DNA of 64,000 nucleotides from the NCBI GenBank assembly GCA_009767595.1, contig VSDK01009439.1, positions 266,463 through 330,462 of the forward strand, written 5' to 3'. A program made the position numbers and the translations under genes. Positions 23,087 through 31,181 of the stretch are shown here, piece by piece; position 1 is the first letter of the stretch, and each line of letters begins with the position of its first letter. This DNA is from Symbiodinium kawagutii (Eukaryota > Sar > Dinophyceae > Suessiales > Symbiodiniaceae). Under the pieces are notes generated by a model, which was not told the DNA's origin, made no database searches, and saw only the letters and a program-made list of their open reading frames with translations.

Positions 23087-23373
23087 AAAGACTCAACAGA
23101 CGCCAGTTGTCATTTTTTCTCCGCGTTGCAAGACCTAATTTGGTCAAAATTGTTGAAAATCCAAGAAAATATTTTCCCTTCCTGTAAGAGGTAACAAAGC
23201 ATCTTTGGGTCACTACCCTTTAGTGCTCCTTTGGGGCCTGGCCAAACCACAGGGCACCCTAAGCGAGACACTAAGACCGTCTGCGTTTCTGGCCAACCCT
23301 CAGAAAACACAGTACCAGTCTTGTTTTGCGCGAACTCTTTTTCGGCTTTTTGTGTGCTTTGTTCCCCTTACCA
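23087..23373 (-). repeat. B2 copy of the split direct repeat
   Basis: 287 bp, identical to 23469-23755 except G/T at 23155 versus 23537. It forms the 3' terminus of the element on the minus strand, abutting a TA microsatellite. Confidence 0.95.
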
Positions 23374-23392
23374 GTGGGACGGGGGGGTTTGG

Positions 23393-23469
23393 GACTGAAG
23401 CCAAAAGCTGCATTGAAAAAACATGAAACTTCAGTCTGTTTCTTCTTTGCCCCCGAAATCGTATAAACA
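23393..23469 (-). repeat. A2 copy of the split direct repeat
   Basis: 77 bp identical to the 5'-terminal copy at 31105-31181. It is separated from B2 by 19 bp and joined directly to B1. Confidence 0.95.
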
Positions 23470-23755
23470 AAGACTCAACAGACGCCAGTTGTCATTTTTT
23501 CTCCGCGTTGCAAGACCTAATTTGGTCAAAATTGTTTAAAATCCAAGAAAATATTTTCCCTTCCTGTAAGAGGTAACAAAGCATCTTTGGGTCACTACCC
23601 TTTAGTGCTCCTTTGGGGCCTGGCCAAACCACAGGGCACCCTAAGCGAGACACTAAGACCGTCTGCGTTTCTGGCCAACCCTCAGAAAACACAGTACCAG
23701 TCTTGTTTTGCGCGAACTCTTTTTCGGCTTTTTGTGTGCTTTGTTCCCCTTACCA
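23469..23755 (-). repeat. B1 copy of the split direct repeat
   Basis: 287 bp with one mismatch to B2. It overlaps the last codons of the recombinase ORF, so the recombinase C-terminus is encoded within the repeat. Confidence 0.95.
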
Positions 23756-24852
23756 ACGCCCCCAGCCCTGCTTCGCATTGGCTCGAGCTTTGGCAAAGGT
23801 TTGGTGAGAGAGCGGACGTATTGGGTGCGGAGGTTGCGGGAGAAGCCATTCCAAGGTATACTGATCGAAGTTAAAACTGCTAGGCCTTCGTTAATATAAA
23901 CACGTGCGGTCTTAGCCGCAAGCCAGCGACCATGGATCAGTAGTCTATCTAATGATCCATGTTGACGGAATTGAAAAATTGCTCCACCTCGCCGTAGCGA
24001 GTATGGCCGGAGTTGCAAACTTTCAAATCCTAAGGCTGTGAGTGTATTGTTAAACAAAGTTCGCCATTGATACGGAGTGCCAGTCAATTTTGTGGGACTT
24101 CGAGGCTGAGCCAGCCACTGCTGAACTCGTCGTGTGACATCCACGACTGGAAGAGTCACACTTTCCATGGCGCCTTGCCGTTGACTACCTTTAGTGTAAC
24201 CTAAGGACACTACCACAGACGATCCAGAACTAGTGACAGAAAAGTCACGTTTCTCCAGGTTAAGGATTTCCCCTGTGCGGAGTAATCCATGAAAACCTAA
24301 AAGCAAACTTAGTGCAAAAAGGGCTTGGCCTTTAAACATGGCATACCCCACCATGGCATCCAAAATTTCCATGGGCATGGGAGGCGCTCGACTAGGAAGC
24401 TCCGTGTTGTTCCATGTTTTTAAAAGTCGCCAGGTCCCGTGCAAACTGCCACGAACCTGTGGCTGGGCATCTTGCAATGCTGCCAAGGTATCTGCCGCGA
24501 GGGCACGTCCTTCGCCTTCTGACCAAAGGTGTTCAACATAATCACTGGCAAGGCCATCAAGCAAGTGCTTTTGACTTGGTAAACTCAAGCCTTGAGTTCT
24601 TAAAAATTGGAAAAACTTTTCAAGTGCACGGTCGTATCGGAGTCGGGTGCTAGGTTGGACGGTCAGTTGCTTTAAAGTTCCCAAACGTCTTCTCGTAGTT
24701 TTGCGCTCTTCCTTTGTGGGTGCTTCAACAACCCTTTTTGGCATTTTTCCACTTTTTGCGTACCGGCTGCCGGCTTGGCCGGTCTGCCGGATTTTGAGAT
24801 GTATGGACATAGGCCCATACAACGTGGATGCCGGAACAAAGGAGGAGCGCAT
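23653..24852 (-). CDS. Tyrosine recombinase (YR) of the DIRS-like element
   Basis: A 399-residue ORF; the likelier start is Met at 24744, about 20 nt inside the end of pol, giving 363 residues. An N-terminal SAM-like DNA-binding half (about residues 60-160) precedes the catalytic domain. Catalytic residues in ORF numbering: Arg192 (GLLRTGEIL), Arg287 (YSLRRGGA), His307 (HGRW) and the nucleophile Tyr319 (RVYINEG). The usual His of the H-x-x-R box is Tyr284 here. The tail is very basic and runs into repeat B1. The enzyme cuts and joins DNA through a phosphotyrosine and would insert a circular cDNA; this replaces the DDE integrase of LTR elements. Translation after pol may be by reinitiation, because the frame differs. 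Confidence 0.92.
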   Translation of the reverse strand: MRSSFVPASTLYGPMSIHLKIRQTGQAGSRYAKSGKMPKRVVEAPTKEERKTTRRRLGTLKQLTVQPSTRLRYDRALEKFFQFLRTQGLSLPSQKHLLDGLASDYVEHLWSEGEGRALAADTLAALQDAQPQVRGSLHGTWRLLKTWNNTELPSRAPPMPMEILDAMVGYAMFKGQALFALSLLLGFHGLLRTGEILNLEKRDFSVTSSGSSVVVSLGYTKGSQRQGAMESVTLPVVDVTRRVQQWLAQPRSPTKLTGTPYQWRTLFNNTLTALGFESLQLRPYSLRRGGAIFQFRQHGSLDRLLIHGRWLAAKTARVYINEGLAVLTSISIPWNGFSRNLRTQYVRSLTKPLPKLEPMRSRAGGVGKGNKAHKKPKKSSRKTRLVLCFLRVGQKRRRS

Positions 24853-27800
24853 TTATTCGAAGAAGAGTTCGTCTGAGCTTTTTGCTACTTGACCGACCAC
24901 GACTCAATGCGTGTAAAACGACAAGAGAGTCTACCATATGCACCATCTTCACTTGAGTATGCCGCTGTTTTTCCAATCGCCACTTGAGGGCGCACAAAAC
25001 GGCTCTCATTTCCAAGACATTTATGTGCTCTTTGCTGCCGACCCATTTCCATGACGCGGCCGTCGACCAACGCCATAACTTGGAAGGCAAACTAGCACGC
25101 AACCTATGAAATTTCACCGGATCCTCCGTTCCGGATTGCAACAATAGGTCTTCCCCTTTGAGGCTGACCATGGGGGACAGTTTCTGTACCACTGCCTGGG
25201 CTGCAGCTTCGCTGCAGCTGCCAGACGAAGGCAGCGGCTTTAAACGAGGCCTCTGCAGAAACGTGGCTAAGGTCTCCCCAGATCCGGGAGCGCAACGCTG
25301 CATTGCTTCATGCACCGTAACAGGCTCATGAAGCCCAAGCAAAGTTCCCAAATGCCCTAAGAGCCAAATCACAACGGGCACACTCCACGAGTTGCCAAGC
25401 AACGTGTAGCGGCAAGCGCTATGCTCTTCGCTGTTATGAAACTGCTTAGGCATGCATTGGACGGTGTAGCCGACCGGAAATCCAAGGATGCACTCTCGCT
25501 CTGCGATATTTGGTACACGAAACTCATTGTGTTTGTTCTTTACACAGTTTCGGTCCAGATATTGATAAGGAGGGAAACGGTGATAATCCGCCTGCCAGCG
25601 ATTGATTTCATGTGGACCGCAGTTCTGTAGCCCTGCTGGTCGCCTCCCCGGTTTCTGACTACAGCGGGAGGTTGTGAAAGTGGGAAATGGGTCCTTGCTG
25701 ACTTTCTTCCAGCCAGGTGTCAGATATTCACTCTCATCAACCTGTACAGTGGCTTGCACTAGCGTGTAGCTACGCTCCTCTTGAGAAACTTTGGTAAAAA
25801 CCACACCTTCCTGAGGCAACAACTCCCAATCAATCCAGTAGTACCTGGGCCTTCGGCTCAAGGAAAAGTCACAGGCATCAACCAGATAGGGGTCATCGCC
25901 ATAGCTATCACTCATGACACGAAGGTCTTTTGCGTCCATGGAAGCAACGCTCTCCATTAGTGACGCGACCCTAGCCCAGGGAAAACACTGCTTCACCAGG
26001 CCTCTGATGCGATCTACATGAGTAAATAAACAACTTCGGAGGTCTTTCAAAGCTCCTCGGCGATCTGAGTTTAACCCAGAAACGCCCTGACAAGGAGGGC
26101 CTGAACCCAACACAACTACAGCAGCCTGGCTATATTTGCGTGCCCAACTTTGAACAACTTCCAAAGTAACTGCAGCTACATCTTCAAAATGCTCTGCTGC
26201 AGGAAATCGGCTTTCAACCACTCGTCGAGCACTGGGGTTGCATTCAACTGACACATGACCAATGCTGACCCAGTTCAGGCAATCGATTGCCACCCTCAAG
26301 GCAGAAATGCCATCAAATAAGCCGATACTCAGTACATTGACCACCTCATTTGGCTCAATGACATCCCCACGAACTGGACACTGCGAAGCACTGACACCAA
26401 ATTCACTCAACCCAGTTGAGTAAGTGACCCCACCACCAAATTCGGAAGCATCACTGGCAGTGACTTGACTGAGCAAGGGGGTACGGAAGTTGACACAAGA
26501 CAAAGAACAGAGACACAAGAACCTGGCAATCTCCAGCTTGACCATTGGAGACAAAGGCAACCTTACCACAGGGGGTTGTCCTTCATATGCAGAAATTGCC
26601 TTCCAAACCTGGTTCAAGCATCCCAGCAAAGGCCGTCGAAACATGGCCAAGTACACAAAGCCACCAGCAACCACCTGCAGTTGCTTTTGGCTGCACCGGT
26701 CCTGTTGTAACAAATCCATACCAAGTTGGCAGTACCGTAGGAGCTTGTCAACCTTGGGGACAGCAATGCCAGCCTCACCGTCAATCCATGCACCTTGAAC
26801 TTCGGCTTGTCGACTCTGCTGCACCGCTTTCTTTGGATGTCTAGGCACGCCCTGGTGAAGATACTCCTCACGCAAACCAAAAACCAGTGGCGAAACGCCT
26901 CCAGAGATAGCTGTGGCCAGACTTCGGTTCACCTTTCGGAGTTCATCAAAGTTGTCAAGGTAAACCCTGTACATCCAAGATGAAGAAGGGAAGTGGCGAT
27001 CTTTCCGAATCTCGCTTTCAAAGCCCACATCCAACTTTTGTGCCTTGAGTGACCGCTGGACCATGAACCGATGCACGTGCTGTGCAATCGAAACTGAGTT
27101 CTTGAATCCCATGGGTAATACAAGACTACTCAGGTAAAAAGTTCCAGACGGCGATGGACACAATGAACGTGGCAATGGCTTGTTGAAACATAAATAAGGA
27201 TGCCATTCACGGGGAACACTGAATATATAAAAGAAACAGCGAACATCCTCCGATGATACAACCAAATCCTCTTCCGGATGAAGTTGCAGAGCAGACATGC
27301 CAGCCCATGATGGTAATGTTGCTATGTCACCATCAAAGCTCCTAGCAATCCTATTAAGCGGGATCAAATTCATGATCAACCGCCTCACTTCAAAGCCATT
27401 TGAAAACTCGGACTTGGAAACTCCGAAGAGCCCATTCAAAAGCAATTTCCCTTCAACTCTATGTACATCTTCTTCGGGCATAGCACAGCAAATCCCGCGC
27501 TCTAACAACCCACGAGCTACATCTTCCCAATGTTCGTCAGCTACCATCACTCGGGGTGGCTTTACATACACCTGGTCTGCCTCAGGCACCAAGTAGTCAC
27601 CGAAATTCATAACATAATGAGGGCAACCATGCTCTACAACCGATGACAAAGGGACTTTACCAACTTCTTCGGGCATAGCCGGGAGCAAGTTCTCCCACTG
27701 TACATATTGCGCTGTTTTGACTTCTTCTCCTTGATAGTCTATGCTTCGAAAACGGAAAAATTCATTCCACGAAACCTTTTCGATTTGGCTCTCCCACAGG

Positions 27801-28492
27801 CACGGTCTTTCACATTGTGCCTTCAAATACTCCAAAATTTTCCGCTGTAACGGTGAAACTTCCTCAGGTCCATCGAGCCCTTCACCATTAAGTGAGTTAA
27901 GCCCTAGAACCAAACATTCCAACCCACACACAACATCAGCCGAGCATCCCGGAAAACAGCTAGTCAGCACCCGATTGGAGGAAGGTAGAGGGTAAACTCT
28001 ACCATTGGGCTTGGTCTTGCAACGCCATTCAAGGTAACCTCGCAATCTAGGAGCCAACCAAAAACACATCCTACCAAAGGAAAATTCCCCAGCCGGATCA
28101 CTCGGACTTCCTTTTTTGACCTCTTCGGAAAACTGCTGAACGTCGATGTCGGCAACGGGAGTGGCAGCTCCCAAAATACCTTCACCGACTTGTGCGGGTG
28201 GTGAGACTGAATCGGCTGTTGGACTCGTAGGCGTCTTGTAGGGCTTCTCAACTGTGGCCCTCTTCTGTTTTGCAGGCTGGCTTCCACGGAGTCGAAGGCT
28301 CATCTTTGACAGGGCTCGTACACGACCAACACGATCTCCCATCACCTCGGGAGCGGCAAGCTTAGTCTCTTGATCTGGTATACTTCTCCTCCTTGGCCTC
28401 ACTGAGTGTTTGGGGTCCTTGACGCTTGCACTCTCGACCCCTTTGACCTCAATCTTCAACTTGAGCCTCCCCCTTTGGGAGTGCCTTCCTTC
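24725..28492 (-). CDS. Pol: reverse transcriptase and RNase H with an inserted DNMT3-like cytosine-5 DNA methyltransferase
   Basis: About 1255 residues read after a -1 shift at 28492. The frame is open back to a Met at 29716, but that part only shadows gag2. RT: VRRLIMNLIPLNRI, motif A SSEDVRCFF, LPMGFKNSVS, and YLDN at 26951-26962 in place of YxDD. RNase H begins with VTASDASEFGGGV near 26450. The methyltransferase then interrupts it: motif I VLSIGLFDGISALR, II VECNPSARRVV, IV GSGPPCQG (catalytic Cys codon 26090-26092), VI MESVASM (Glu codon 25952-25954), VIII SRRPRYYW, target/IX region RECILGFPVGYT, X GNSWSVPVV. RNase H resumes with NVLEMRAVLCALKW (near 25000), HMVDSLVVLHAL and NPADRPSR. 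Motifs X and VI resemble DNMT3 most. All catalytic methyltransferase residues are present. The Asn in YLDN may impair RT or be a lineage trait. Confidence 0.93.
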   Translation of the reverse strand, partial: EGRHSQRGRLKLKIEVKGVESASVKDPKHSVRPRRRSIPDQETKLAAPEVMGDRVGRVRALSKMSLRLRGSQPAKQKRATVEKPYKTPTSPTADSVSPPAQVGEGILGAATPVADIDVQQFSEEVKKGSPSDPAGEFSFGRMCFWLAPRLRGYLEWRCKTKPNGRVYPLPSSNRVLTSCFPGCSADVVCGLECLVLGLNSLNGEGLDGPEEVSPLQRKILEYLKAQCERPCLWESQIEKVSWNEFFRFRSIDYQGEEVKTAQYVQWENLLPAMPEEVGKVPLSSVVEHGCPHYVMNFGDYLVPEADQVYVKPPRVMVADEHWEDVARGLLERGICCAMPEEDVHRVEGKLLLNGLFGVSKSEFSNGFEVRRLIMNLIPLNRIARSFDGDIATLPSWAGMSALQLHPEEDLVVSSEDVRCFFYIFSVPREWHPYLCFNKPLPRSLCPSPSGTFYLSSLVLPMGFKNSVSIAQHVHRFMVQRSLKAQKLDVGFESEIRKDRHFPSSSWMYRVYLDNFDELRKVNRSLATAISGGVSPLVFGLREEYLHQGVPRHPKKAVQQSRQAEVQGAWIDGEAGIAVPKVDKLLRYCQLGMDLLQQDRCSQKQLQVVAGGFVYLAMFRRPLLGCLNQVWKAISAYEGQPPVVRLPLSPMVKLEIARFLCLCSLSCVNFRTPLLSQVTASDASEFGGGVTYSTGLSEFGVSASQCPVRGDVIEPNEVVNVLSIGLFDGISALRVAIDCLNWVSIGHVSVECNPSARRVVESRFPAAEHFEDVAAVTLEVVQSWARKYSQAAVVVLGSGPPCQGVSGLNSDRRGALKDLRSCLFTHVDRIRGLVKQCFPWARVASLMESVASMDAKDLRVMSDSYGDDPYLVDACDFSLSRRPRYYWIDWELLPQEGVVFTKVSQEERSYTLVQATVQVDESEYLTPGWKKVSKDPFPTFTTSRCSQKPGRRPAGLQNCGPHEINRWQADYHRFPPYQYLDRNCVKNKHNEFRVPNIAERECILGFPVGYTVQCMPKQFHNSEEHSACRYTLLGNSWSVPVVIWLLGHLGTLLGLHEPVTVHEAMQRCAPGSGETLATFLQRPRLKPLPSSGSCSEAAAQAVVQKLSPMVSLKGEDLLLQSGTEDPVKFHRLRASLPSKLWRWSTAASWKWVGSKEHINVLEMRAVLCALKWRLEKQRHTQVKMVHMVDSLVVLHALSRGRSSSKKLRRTLLRINALLLCSGIHVVWAYVHTSQNPADRPSRQPVRKKWKNAKKGC

Positions 28493-29976
28493 TTTTTTGC
28501 TTTGCCTTTCTCTTCTCCTTTGCTCCTCTTTCCACTCTTGCCATAGTTCCCCTTGCCTCCCAGCAAGGGAGCGGATGAACCCTTTCCTTCTTGTTCCATC
28601 TTTGCTTCTTTCCTCACGGCGCTGAGCTCTGCCACGGAGGATATTTGCGGGACATGGCCTGGCGCCAGTTCTAGGCGTTCTGACGTCTGCCAGGCCACCC
28701 CCTGCCCGATGCGTTCGAGGCTTTTTAACCTCTGCACCAAGTAGTCGGCGCTTTCCGCTATCCTCCCTTGGACTAGCAAGTCCAAAGCTGCTCCAAGGGT
28801 CACAGCCTCTTTCAACGAGGCACCCCCTAAGCGATGTGCCAACTGGGACCGCACATAGCGGAGGCACACCGGCTGGAGCGAACTGCTTTCTGCAATCCAG
28901 ACTCCCTCCACCTGGGTTATGACACCTTGCATTCTTTGGATGCCCATGCTGGTCAGCAGCCCAGGTCCGTGCCGATGTAGTTGTCGAATCCTTCCCTGAT
29001 CCAACGCGTCGTTCGCTTCCTCGGTCCCAGAGCTGGAAGTCTCCTGGCTGTCGCTCGTTGAACTGCTGGAGCTTTCTTTCCTTTTGCGAAGTCTCTTGTT
29101 GGCGTACTTCGTGACTTTCCTTCTGATCTTGCTTCTGGGGTCCAGACCGGTCCCCTCGTAGATCAACATCGGATCTTTCTTTGCGATCGTCTTGCCTCCA
29201 TACCTTCGCCCTGTCTTCTTGGGCGATGCTTCTTCTGCTTTCTCGGGAGCTTTCTTCTCCTTGCTCCCATCCTTTTCCTTTTCTTTCTTTTTCTCTTTCT
29301 TCTTCTTCTTGCTTTTCTTCTTCCGACTCGATCTCGATGAGCTGGACGACCTTCTCTTCTTCTTCAACTTTTCGTCTTCCTTTTGTTTCGCAGCCTTCTC
29401 GGCGCTTCTTGCCTCTTCCTCCAAGGCCCTCAGGTTCGGGAGCTCGTCCACGTCTACTAACTCTAAATTCTTCTCCCATGTCAATGCTCCCACTCTCTCG
29501 GGAGCTACTTGGTATCCCTTTCTCCCATGGATCAGGTCTTGAGAATGAGGCTGCCCTAGACAATCGTCTCCGCATAGATGAAGTTCGACTCGCTTCTGCT
29601 CCAAAGTCGTGCCGTACTTCAACAGCTCCTCGTTCGTTGTTCCGCTCAGGATGCCCCCCAAGCGAGTTCCGCCTTCTGTGAAACGGACTTCTCGAACACG
29701 AAGAGCTGCTTGACATCGTCCTCCAAAGTAGCTACCTTCGCTCACTACTATCAAGCTTCCTTGCTTGAAGCACTCAATCGGGAGCTTGTGCAATTCAACC
29801 TCAACTCCCTCCTTGAACTGCTCTTCCAAAGTCTTTTCCTCGGGAGCTATCTCCTCACGCTCCCTGGCTCCTGGCCTCCTCAGAACTCTTCCCGCTGGTC
29901 TTCTAAGAGCAGCCTTTGCTGCCGCTTTCCCAGCTGCCTTTGCTGCAGCTTTGGGGTGCCCTCTCTTGGGGCTCAT
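28456..29976 (-). CDS. Gag2: basic capsid/nucleic-acid-binding protein of the DIRS-like element
   Basis: 506 residues. The N-terminus is Ala/Lys/Arg-rich and histone-H1-like (SPKRGHPKAAAKAAGKAAAK). A globular block of about 130 residues follows, then a long Lys/Glu/Ser low-complexity region (about residues 190-310), a predicted helical block (LDQGRIRQLHRHGPGLLTSM onward) that may be the capsid core, and a Gly/Lys tail. No zinc knuckle is visible. The start codon overlaps the gag1 stop as ATGA (29973-29976), suggesting coupled termination-reinitiation. It ends 36 nt after the -1 slippery site that leads into pol. Assignment as Gag rests on position and composition. Confidence 0.75.
   Translation of the reverse strand: MSPKRGHPKAAAKAAGKAAAKAALRRPAGRVLRRPGAREREEIAPEEKTLEEQFKEGVEVELHKLPIECFKQGSLIVVSEGSYFGGRCQAALRVREVRFTEGGTRLGGILSGTTNEELLKYGTTLEQKRVELHLCGDDCLGQPHSQDLIHGRKGYQVAPERVGALTWEKNLELVDVDELPNLRALEEEARSAEKAAKQKEDEKLKKKRRSSSSSRSSRKKKSKKKKKEKKKEKEKDGSKEKKAPEKAEEASPKKTGRRYGGKTIAKKDPMLIYEGTGLDPRSKIRRKVTKYANKRLRKRKESSSSSTSDSQETSSSGTEEANDALDQGRIRQLHRHGPGLLTSMGIQRMQGVITQVEGVWIAESSSLQPVCLRYVRSQLAHRLGGASLKEAVTLGAALDLLVQGRIAESADYLVQRLKSLERIGQGVAWQTSERLELAPGHVPQISSVAELSAVRKEAKMEQEGKGSSAPLLGGKGNYGKSGKRSKGEEKGKAKKKEGTPKGGGSS
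28467..28498 (-). promoter_or_regulatory. Programmed -1 frameshift site between gag2 and pol
   Basis: On the minus strand gag2 reads GCA AAA AAG, giving the canonical heptamer A_AAA_AAG at 28498-28492 in the correct phase. Ten bases downstream is a short GC-rich hairpin: CTCCC (28481-28477), loop AAAGG, GGGAG (28471-28467). Pol is in the -1 frame and open from here to 24725. The stem is only five base pairs, so a larger fold or pseudoknot may help. Confidence 0.8.
29973..29976 (-). promoter_or_regulatory. ATGA stop-start overlap of gag1 and gag2
   Basis: TGA of gag1 and ATG of gag2 share bases (plus strand TCAT). Such overlaps support termination-reinitiation. Confidence 0.75.
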
Positions 29977-31136
29977 CTATTTTCTCGCTGCTTCTTTCGG
30001 TCTGGATCGGGCCCAAACTCGATGATATCACGCCACCTCTTGCGACGTTCGATACCTTTTGACTTTGAGTCCCACTGCCAGCGACCACCCCAGTATCCTG
30101 GTGGTCCTGAGTACCCGCTGTAGTACTCGTACCCGTAAGTCTCAGGCCTTTCGTAGTAGTCTCTGCGCCTCAGATGTGCAGGTGGACTCCTGCTGGGTTC
30201 CCGAGGTACACGGAGATCTGGATTTTCTCGGAGATGTAGACCTGAAGAACTCGATGGAACTGAACTGCGATCTTTCTCTTCCTCTCGCGGCTCTTTTTCT
30301 ACCTTCTTCTCTTTGGGATCCGCTCTTGATCTCTTACTCCCTCGGTCTTTTCGGGAGTCACTTCGGTCTCGCCTATCCTCCTTTTTTGCCTTGCTTCGAA
30401 CTCTCTCTTTTCTTGATTCCTCTGAACTCTCTTCACGGGAGTCTTTTCCTCTCTCCCTTGCTTTTTCCTCTGCTTCTGCCTCCTTTTCTCTCCGGGATCC
30501 TTTATCCCTACACTGTTCCTCACGGGAGCTTGATCGAGTCTCCCTACGTCTATGTTCCTCCTTGGTTTTTCTTTCTTTCACTGATCTCTTGCTATCACGG
30601 TTTTTCTTTTCTTTCTTTTCTTTCTTTTTCTTGCCAACCTCTTTGATGGGCTCAGTCTCAACTGCCCTTTCTCTAGCCACGGGAGTTTCGACACTCTCCC
30701 CTGTCACCCCTTTTTTCTCTTCTCCCTTGTCCTTTTCGGGAGTTTTGCTCTTATCCTCGTCCAACTCGCCAACAGTCTCAACAGCTCCTCCCTCGAAATC
30801 CGGCTCCTCAGCTTTGACAGTGGTCACGGGGGGAGCCTCGGTGTCTGCCTTCCCGGCAGGAGTGGCGCTGCCAGTGGCACCACTTGAGCGGGTCACTCCC
30901 TCTGCCACGGGAGCTTCCACTCGGGATGTTGGAGTCGCCCGATCTACCCGATCAAGCAACTCGGAGTGGAGGACCCGCAGGCCCTCAGTCAACCAGGCCC
31001 CCACCCCCTCAGGTAAGTGGGGGCAATGCCCCTCTCGGTGAAGTCGACCAAGGACCAGGCACAGGCGACAATTGCAACCGGGAGCTTGTGTGCTCCCAAT
31101 CATTGACTGAAGCCAAAAGCTGCATTGAAAAAACAT
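29973..31136 (-). CDS. Gag1: Arg/Ser/Glu-rich protein of the DIRS-like element
   Basis: 387 residues starting inside repeat A1, so the transcript should begin in or before A1. A second in-frame Met lies about 11 codons downstream. The first 80 residues are mixed with several Cys and His but form no clear zinc finger. The rest is a highly charged K/E/R/S low-complexity domain like RS-rich RNA-binding regions, ending in a Tyr/Gly/Trp-rich patch (YEYYSGYSGPPGYWGG). It overlaps gag2 by four bases. It is probably an RNA-binding partner of gag2; the function is inferred from position. Confidence 0.65.
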   Translation of the reverse strand: MFFQCSFWLQSMIGSTQAPGCNCRLCLVLGRLHREGHCPHLPEGVGAWLTEGLRVLHSELLDRVDRATPTSRVEAPVAEGVTRSSGATGSATPAGKADTEAPPVTTVKAEEPDFEGGAVETVGELDEDKSKTPEKDKGEEKKGVTGESVETPVARERAVETEPIKEVGKKKKEKKEKKNRDSKRSVKERKTKEEHRRRETRSSSREEQCRDKGSRREKEAEAEEKARERGKDSREESSEESRKERVRSKAKKEDRRDRSDSRKDRGSKRSRADPKEKKVEKEPREEEKDRSSVPSSSSGLHLRENPDLRVPREPSRSPPAHLRRRDYYERPETYGYEYYSGYSGPPGYWGGRWQWDSKSKGIERRKRWRDIIEFGPDPDRKKQRENR

Positions 31137-31181
31137 GAAACTTCAGTCTGTTTCTTCTTTGCCCCCGAAATCGTATAAACA
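31105..31181 (-). repeat. A1 copy of the split direct repeat (5' end of the element)
   Basis: 77 bp identical to 23393-23469. It contains the gag1 start codon (31136). The flank at 31182 reads TAGACTAA, versus AAGACTCA at the A2/B1 junction, so a few bases of homology exist at the presumed recombination core. Confidence 0.95.

Larger units (their letters stand above)
23087..31181 (-). mobile_element. DIRS/PAT-like tyrosine-recombinase retrotransposon carrying a cytosine-5 DNA methyltransferase
   Basis: An 8.1-kb element read on the minus strand: A1 (31181-31105), gag1, gag2, pol (RT, RNase H split by a methyltransferase), tyrosine recombinase, B1 (23755-23469), A2 (23469-23393), B2 (23373-23087). 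Split direct repeats in the order A1...B1-A2-B2 together with a tyrosine recombinase in place of an integrase are the hallmark of PAT/Ngaro-type DIRS elements. The B copies differ at one of 287 bases and the ORFs are long and open, so insertion is recent. DIRS-type elements leave no target-site duplication, and none is evident here. Confidence 0.93.

Noticed and set aside
23110..23692. Two near-identical 66-codon minus-strand ORFs (23110-23310 and 23492-23692)
   Set aside because: They are the same stretch of the B repeat read twice and overlap the recombinase end; not separate genes.
28493..29716. First ~400 codons of the 1663-codon pol frame
   Set aside because: This stretch overlaps gag2, is Arg/Lys/Glu low-complexity, and precedes the -1 slippery site. 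It is an open shadow frame and not the pol N-terminus.
27297..30646. Plus-strand ORFs across the DIRS-like element (for example 29578-30123 and 30313-31041)
   Set aside because: They are complementary to the gag and pol coding strands. Their Ser/Leu/Phe-rich content mirrors the Lys/Arg/Glu-rich gag.
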